This document shows positions 59,235-64,000 of a DNA stretch of 64,000 bases, piece by piece. The position numbers and the translations under genes were made by a program. Position 1 is the first letter of the stretch, and every line of letters begins with the position of its first letter. The notes under the pieces are model-generated. The model was not told where the DNA came from. It made no database searches and worked only from the letters and a program-made list of their open reading frames with translations. Origin of the DNA: Lamprobacter sp964516305 (GTDB taxonomy: Bacteria > Pseudomonadota > Gammaproteobacteria > Chromatiales > Chromatiaceae); the NCBI GenBank assembly GCA_964516305.1, contig CAZEZH010000001.1:31992-95991 (forward strand), written 5' to 3'.

Positions 59235-60602
59235 CTAGGTCGAAGACTTGGTTGGTCGCTGCCAACCCTCGATCGTTGACTGCGCGGCTCGCGTCAGGGT
59301 TAGGCGCTCGGCCGGGGCATCACGGCTGATCACCGAGCCGGCGCCGATGGTTGCGCGCGCGCCAACCGTTACTGGCGCGACAAGGGCCGTATTCGAGCCG
59401 ATGAAGGCACCGTCGCCAATCTGGGTCAGATGCTTGTTTGCACCATCGTAATTGCAGGTGATGGTACCGGCACCAACGTTCACTCCAGAGCCAATCTCGG
59501 TGTCCCCGATGTAGCTTAGATGATTCACCTTGCTACCGGCAGCGATGCGCGATTTTTTGACCTCGACGAAGTTACCGATGTGGCAACCTTCAGCGATCTC
59601 GGAATCCGGCCGCAATCGGGCAAAGGGACCAATGCGAGCGCCTGCGGCGACCGTCGCACCCTCGATGATTGAGTTGGCCAGCACCTCGACCCCCGCGCCA
59701 AGAGTACAGTCCTTGAGGATACAGTTCGGTCCGATGCGACAGTTGGCACCGATCCGCACGCGCCCTTCGCAGATCAGGTTGACGTCGATAAAGACGTCTT
59801 GATCGCAGCTCAGCGAGCCACGCAGGTCCAAGCGGCTCGGGTCAGCGAGGGTGGTGCCGCCGAGCATCAGCTTCTCAGCGAGGCCACGCTGGTAGTAGCG
59901 CTCAAGCACCGCAATCTGGGCACGATCGTTGACCCCGGCGACCTCCTCGAGGGTCTCAGGCGCCGTCGTCGCCACGGTCACGCCATCGGCGACGGCGAGT
60001 CCAATAATGTCGGTGAGATAGTATTCGCGCTGCACATTATCGTTACCGACCCGCCCGAGCCATTGAGCAAGACTGTCGCGCTCGGCGACGATAATGCCGG
60101 TATTGACCTCGGTGATGGCGCGCTCGGCGGCACTGGCATCCTTCTGTTCGACGATGCGCAATACACGGTTGCTCTTGTCGCGCACGATCCGGCCATAACC
60201 GGTTGGATCATCGAGCGCCATGGTCAACAGCCCTAAGCGGGTCTCAGCAGTATCAGCAACGAGTCGGTTGAGGGTCTCGGGCTCGATCAGTGGCACATCG
60301 CCATAGAGGATGAGCACACGGTCCATCTCGGCCATTGCCGGCATGGCTTGCAAAACAGCGTGCCCGGTGCCCAGGCGTTCGGTCTGTTCAACCCAAACCG
60401 CTGGCGCTTGCGGAAAGGCATCCGGCACTTGTCGGCCACCATGGCCATAGACGACGCAGACCTGGACAGCGCCCAAGGCCGCGGCGGCGTCGAGCACATG
60501 GGCCAATAATGGCCGCCCGGCCAGGGGGTGCAGCACCTTTGGCAATGCAGATCGCATCCGAGTGCCCTTGCCGGCGGCGAGAATAACGACACCAAGCTTC
60601 AT
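59235..60602 (-). CDS. glmU: Bifunctional UDP-GlcNAc pyrophosphorylase/glucosamine-1-phosphate acetyltransferase GlmU
   Basis: The 455-residue enzyme has an N-terminal nucleotidyltransferase domain (VVILAAGKGTRMRSALPKVLHPLAG) and a C-terminal left-handed beta helix of hexapeptide repeats. The latter includes the acetyltransferase residues around KSRIAAGSKVNHLSYIGD and GAGTITCNYDGANK. It makes UDP-GlcNAc for the cell wall and LPS. It sits between atpC and glmS in the conserved gammaproteobacterial order, about 110 bases before glmS. Confidence 0.97.
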   Translation of the reverse strand: MKLGVVILAAGKGTRMRSALPKVLHPLAGRPLLAHVLDAAAALGAVQVCVVYGHGGRQVPDAFPQAPAVWVEQTERLGTGHAVLQAMPAMAEMDRVLILYGDVPLIEPETLNRLVADTAETRLGLLTMALDDPTGYGRIVRDKSNRVLRIVEQKDASAAERAITEVNTGIIVAERDSLAQWLGRVGNDNVQREYYLTDIIGLAVADGVTVATTAPETLEEVAGVNDRAQIAVLERYYQRGLAEKLMLGGTTLADPSRLDLRGSLSCDQDVFIDVNLICEGRVRIGANCRIGPNCILKDCTLGAGVEVLANSIIEGATVAAGARIGPFARLRPDSEIAEGCHIGNFVEVKKSRIAAGSKVNHLSYIGDTEIGSGVNVGAGTITCNYDGANKHLTQIGDGAFIGSNTALVAPVTVGARATIGAGSVISRDAPAERLTLTRAAQSTIEGWQRPTKSST

Positions 60603-60756
60603 CGATGCATCCTCTTCAAACAGTCAGCATGCTCAGGTTCCAATCGCGCTGCCTAGCCAGAAGAGGTAGCGCACCGCGCATGAGCCGATGATACCGCAGG
60701 GACATCGCTCTGCGCCCGCCCTCGATAAGAACATAATCAGGGACAGCAAAACGCAA

Positions 60757-60780
60757 CACCCCCGCTCTAGGGCGGGGGTG
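60757..60780 (-). terminator. Terminator after atpC
   Basis: CACCCCCGC and GCGGGGGTG form a 9-bp stem with a 6-base loop just after the atpC stop. On the minus strand TTGCGTTTTGC follows. This would end the atp transcript before glmU. Confidence 0.65.
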
Positions 60781-60811
60781 CACAACAAGGCCGGGGGGAT
60801 CGCAGCTCGAA

Positions 60812-61237
60812 TCAGCTACCCCGCATCTTGCGCAACTTCTCAATCGCCCGCAGCTGCGCGATGGCCTCGGCCAGCTCCGCCTGCGCCTTCGCATATTCAA
60901 ACTCGGCGGCCTGACCGGCGAGGGCATCCTCAGCCCGCCGCTTCGCTTCCAACGCTTTGGCCTCGTCGATATTCTCGGCGCGGATGGCGGTATCCGCGAG
61001 CACGGTCACGATGTCCGGCTGCACCTCGAGCATGCCACCAGAGACGTAAAAGTGCTCTTGCTCGCCGTGCTCATCCTCGACGCGTACGTCACCCGGCTTG
61101 AGACGTGTGATCAGCGGGGCATGCCTTGCGGCGATACCCAGCTCACCCATCTCGCCCGGGGCATAGAGCATCGCGGCGAGCCCGGAGTGGATCGCTCCCT
61201 CCGCACTGACGATGTCAACGTGAACAGTCATTGCCAT
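60812..61237 (-). CDS. atpC: F0F1 ATP synthase epsilon subunit
   Basis: The 141-residue epsilon subunit has the beta-sandwich domain (HVDIVSAEGAIHSG, APGEMGELGIAARHAPLI, YVSGGMLEVQPDIVTVLADTA) and a C-terminal helical hairpin (about 88-138). GGAGGG lies 8 bases before the ATG. It is the last gene of the atp operon, followed by a hairpin terminator and glmU. Confidence 0.97.
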   Translation of the reverse strand: MAMTVHVDIVSAEGAIHSGLAAMLYAPGEMGELGIAARHAPLITRLKPGDVRVEDEHGEQEHFYVSGGMLEVQPDIVTVLADTAIRAENIDEAKALEAKRRAEDALAGQAAEFEYAKAQAELAEAIAQLRAIEKLRKMRGS

Positions 61238-61266
61238 GATTCAGGCCCTCCGCGATCGCTGCGCGA

Positions 61267-62643
61267 TCACATGCTCTCCGCTTTAGCGACGGCCTCATCG
61301 ATCGAGCCGACCATGTAGAACGCTTGCTCCGGCAGGCTGTCGTGCTCACCGGCGACGATCGCCTTGAAGCCGGCGATGGTGTCTTTGAGGCCGACATACT
61401 TGCCTGGCGAACCGGTGAAGACCTCAGCAACGAAGAACGGCTGCGACAAGAAGCGCTGGATCTTACGCGCCCGGGAGACGATCAGCTTATCGTCCTCAGA
61501 CAGCTCGTCCATGCCCAGGATGGCGATGATGTCCTTCAGCTCCTTATAACGCTGCAGGGTGCCCTGCACCGCGCGCGCGGTGTCGTAGTGCTCTTGGCCG
61601 ACGATGTTCGGGTCGAGGATTCGGCTGGTCGAATCCAGCGGGTCTACAGCCGGGTAGATACCCAGCTCGGCGATCTGACGGGACAGCACCAGGGTCGCAT
61701 CCAAATGCGCGAAAGTGGTGGCTGGCGACGGATCTGTGAGGTCGTCCGCCGGCACGTAAACGGCCTGGAACGAGGTGATCGAGCCGGTATGTGTCGAGGT
61801 GATGCGCTCCTGCAGGGCGCCCATCTCCGAGGCCAGGGTCGGCTGGTAGCCCACTGCGGAAGGCATACGACCCAGCAGTGCTGAAACCTCGGTACCGGCC
61901 AGGGTGTAACGGTAGATGTTGTCGATGAACATCAGCACGTCGCGGCCTTCCTCACGGAAGAACTCGGCCATGGTGAGGCCGGTCAGTGCCACGCGCAGAC
62001 GGTTGCCTGGAGGCTCGTTCATCTGACCGTAGACCAAGGCGACCTTGTCCAAAACGTTGGACTCGGTCATCTCATGATAGAAGTCGTTACCCTCCCGGGT
62101 GCGCTCGCCGACGCCAGCAAACACCGAGAAGCCCGAGTGCTCGGCACCGATGTTACGGATCAGCTCCATGAGGGTGACGGTCTTACCGACGCCGGCGCCG
62201 CCAAACAGACCGACCTTGCCGCCCTTGGCAATGGGCATGATTAGGTCGATGACCTTGATGCCGGTCTCGAGGATCTCGGTCGCACCGGCCTGCTCCTCAA
62301 ACGAGGGCGACTCACGGTGGATCGGCCAGGACTCATCGGCACCAATATCGCCCTTTTCGTCGATTGGCTTGCCTAGCACGTCCATGATGCGCCCAAGGGT
62401 CTTTGGCCCGACTGGCACCGAGATCGGTGCACCGGTGTTGCTCGCGTCAATGCCACGCTTGAGCCCGTCGGTCGAGCCCATGGCGATGGTGCGGACAACC
62501 CCATCGCCAAGCTGCGCCTGGACCTCGAGCGTTAGCCCGGTCGAGTCGATCTGGAGCGCGTCGTAGACCTTGGGCATCGCGTCGCGCGGGAACTGGACGT
62601 CGACGACGGCGCCGATGATTTCCACCACCTTACCGGAACTCAT
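61267..62643 (-). CDS. atpD: F0F1 ATP synthase beta subunit
   Basis: The 458-residue catalytic subunit has the P-loop GGAGVGKTV, the catalytic region GERTREGNDFYHEM, and the DELSEED sequence. The length and motifs are those of a normal bacterial beta subunit. It is transcribed on the minus strand between atpG and atpC with short gaps. Confidence 0.98.
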   Translation of the reverse strand: MSSGKVVEIIGAVVDVQFPRDAMPKVYDALQIDSTGLTLEVQAQLGDGVVRTIAMGSTDGLKRGIDASNTGAPISVPVGPKTLGRIMDVLGKPIDEKGDIGADESWPIHRESPSFEEQAGATEILETGIKVIDLIMPIAKGGKVGLFGGAGVGKTVTLMELIRNIGAEHSGFSVFAGVGERTREGNDFYHEMTESNVLDKVALVYGQMNEPPGNRLRVALTGLTMAEFFREEGRDVLMFIDNIYRYTLAGTEVSALLGRMPSAVGYQPTLASEMGALQERITSTHTGSITSFQAVYVPADDLTDPSPATTFAHLDATLVLSRQIAELGIYPAVDPLDSTSRILDPNIVGQEHYDTARAVQGTLQRYKELKDIIAILGMDELSEDDKLIVSRARKIQRFLSQPFFVAEVFTGSPGKYVGLKDTIAGFKAIVAGEHDSLPEQAFYMVGSIDEAVAKAESM

Positions 62644-62786
62644 AGCGGATTCCTCTATTCTGCCTTGCGGCTTTTCGCAAGGGCGTGTTTACCTGAATTC
62701 GAATGCCGTCGCGGGCTGCTGCGCTGCACCCAGTCGCTGGGCGAGCCAAACAGCGAGTCACTGCGCGAGTCGGCTGCCGCGCATCA

Positions 62787-63656
62787 CTAACCAACGGCAG
62801 CAGCGCCGCTGACGATCTCGGACAGCTCTTGCGTGATCGCGGCTTGACGCGCCTTGTTGTAGACCAGCTGCAATTCGTCGATCAGCTCACCGGCGTTATC
62901 GGAGGCCGCCTTCATCGCGACGCGGCGCGCGGCCTGTTCACAAGCACCGTTCTCGACCACAGCCTGATAGACCAGGGACTCGATGTAACGTGTCAGCAGG
63001 CTATCGAGGACGAGCCGAGCGTCGGGCTCGTAAATGTAATCCCAGATCGGACCAGTGGGTCGCTCATCATCGCCGGCTTCCAAGGGCACCAGCTGCCGAA
63101 TCATCGGCTGCTGCGTCATGGTGTTGACGAATTCGTTGTAGACCACGTAAACCGCATCGACCTCACCGTTCTCGAAGGCGTTGAGCATCACCTTGACGGT
63201 ACCGATCAGGTCCTCGATGTGTGGCTTGTCGCCGAGCTGGGTCACTTGCGCCTCGACCCTGCCGCCGAAACGGCGGAAAAAGCCGAGCGCCTTGCTGCCG
63301 ATGGTGCAGAAGACCGGTTCGATACCCTGCTCCTTCTGCTCTTTGATGTTGGCGATCAGCCGCCGGAACAGATTGCTGTTCAGGCCACCGCAGAGGCCGC
63401 GATCTGAGGAGACGACGATATAGCCGACGCGCTTGATCTCGCGCTGCTCGGCCATGAAGCTGTGGCGATACTCTGGTGATGCCTTCGCCAAATGGCGAAT
63501 CACCTGCAGCATCTTCTCTGCATAGGGACGCGAAGCATGCATACGCTCTTGCGCCTTACGCATCTTTGAGGTCGCGACCATCTCCATCGCACCCGTGATC
63601 TTCTGGGTGCTCTTGATGCTCGAAATCTTGGTGCGGATCTCTTTGGCGCCTGCCAT
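62787..63656 (-). CDS. atpG: F0F1 ATP synthase gamma subunit
   Basis: The 289-residue gamma subunit has the typical coiled-coil N-terminus (AGAKEIRTKISSIKSTQKITGAMEMVATSKM) and C-terminus (MKAASDNAGELIDELQLVYNKARQAAITQELSEIVSGA). It is the rotating shaft of the synthase. It lies between atpA and atpD in normal order. Confidence 0.98.
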   Translation of the reverse strand: MAGAKEIRTKISSIKSTQKITGAMEMVATSKMRKAQERMHASRPYAEKMLQVIRHLAKASPEYRHSFMAEQREIKRVGYIVVSSDRGLCGGLNSNLFRRLIANIKEQKEQGIEPVFCTIGSKALGFFRRFGGRVEAQVTQLGDKPHIEDLIGTVKVMLNAFENGEVDAVYVVYNEFVNTMTQQPMIRQLVPLEAGDDERPTGPIWDYIYEPDARLVLDSLLTRYIESLVYQAVVENGACEQAARRVAMKAASDNAGELIDELQLVYNKARQAAITQELSEIVSGAAAVG

Positions 63657-63770
63657 TGCGTGCTCCGTATGTAAGCGGGCGCGCCCGATTGGACGCGCTC
63701 ACGCCAGACCTCTATCTCGGTTGAGCCATATGACCTGAAGGACCGCCCAGGCAGTTGCCCGGGCTAGCCC

Positions 63771-64000
63771 TTACCAGGTGTTGTTGGCCTTGAAGTCCTT
63801 GAGCGCACTGTGCAGTGCGCCCTGAACATCGTCGTCGTATTTGCCCGAGGCGTTGATGTCCTCGACCAAGGCCTTGTGACTGCTGGCCATGTAGCTCTGC
63901 AGGGCGCGCTCGAAGTCGACGATCTTCTTGACCTCAACGTCATCGAGATAGCCCTCGTTCGCCGCGAACAGCGAGACCGCCATTTCACCCACCGAGAGCG
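63771..64000 (-). CDS. atpA: F0F1 ATP synthase alpha subunit, C-terminal end (truncated by window edge)
   Basis: The frame enters from the right edge and encodes the last 75 or so residues of the alpha subunit (SLFAANEGYLDDVEVKKIVDFE, SYMASSHKALVEDIN, LKDFKANNTW). The rest lies outside the window. It precedes atpG on the minus strand. Confidence 0.95.
   Translation of the reverse strand, partial: LSVGEMAVSLFAANEGYLDDVEVKKIVDFERALQSYMASSHKALVEDINASGKYDDDVQGALHSALKDFKANNTW

Overview
This window looks like a GC-rich chromosomal segment of a purple sulfur gammaproteobacterium (Chromatiaceae type). The pointers are a rhodanese-TusA-DsrE2 sulfur-relay cluster beside siroheme synthase cysG, a Tat-exported high-potential iron-sulfur protein (HiPIP), and a HoxE-less bidirectional [NiFe]-hydrogenase operon hoxFUYHW like the Hox2 type described in Thiocapsa. 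The housekeeping blocks have gammaproteobacterial order (atpAGDC-glmU-glmS; rlmE-ftsH-folP-glmM; ratA-rnfH//bamE//fur). No tRNA, rRNA, CRISPR array, prophage or insertion-sequence transposase was seen.

Layout. 0-6 kb holds sulfur transfer and redox genes: the end of an unidentified gene, dsrE2-tusA-rhodanese (minus), cysG plus an orphan periplasmic binding protein (plus), an exported rhodanese, a membrane-anchored thioredoxin-like protein and a small Cys-rich FmdB-like protein. 6-10 kb holds a membrane-anchored HtrA/DegS-like protease, a small DUF2892 protein and an ABC-2 exporter pair. 10-17.3 kb on the minus strand carries an Ala/Pro-rich single-pass membrane protein, a methylthio-purine phosphorylase, a hemerythrin, an HPRT, nagZ, dppC/dppB-like permeases, an L,D-transpeptidase and fur. 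17.4-25.9 kb is a dense housekeeping block: bamE, rnfH, ratA, an NSS transporter, glmM, folP, ftsH, rlmE and an unrecognised polytopic membrane protein.

26-33.5 kb carries HiPIP, an NlpC/P60 lipoprotein, a peptide-type binding protein, a CYTH phosphatase, rlmD, cysM and lptG. 33.7-39.4 kb carries pepA, holC, an AAA-ATPase/PD-(D/E)XK gene, a CinA-type protein and an amidohydrolase. A long imperfect inverted repeat of MITE type precedes manA at 39.8 kb. PBP1A and a TetR regulator follow. 44.9-50.4 kb is the hydrogenase operon. 50.6-57 kb carries a heat-shock hsp20, hemW, a TRAP binding protein, uvrD and hemE. 57.2-64 kb is glmS-glmU-atpC-atpD-atpG and the end of atpA.

How they work together: the first block supplies persulfide sulfur and siroheme for the reverse-Dsr sulfur oxidation route of such organisms. 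HiPIP serves photosynthetic electron transfer, and Hox exchanges electrons between H2 and NAD(H). GlmM, GlmU, GlmS, NagZ, PBP1A, the L,D-transpeptidase and NlpC/P60 make and recycle the cell wall. No wholly new system is obvious. The points most worth a second look are tandem-repeat growth in the cleavable tail of HoxH and the start of HoxW, two copies of a dispersed CAGAT-rich repeat, a 20-bp tandem repeat next to HiPIP, an unknown membrane protein in the ftsH block, and an AAA-ATPase/nuclease-fold gene lying downstream of holC where valS is usual.
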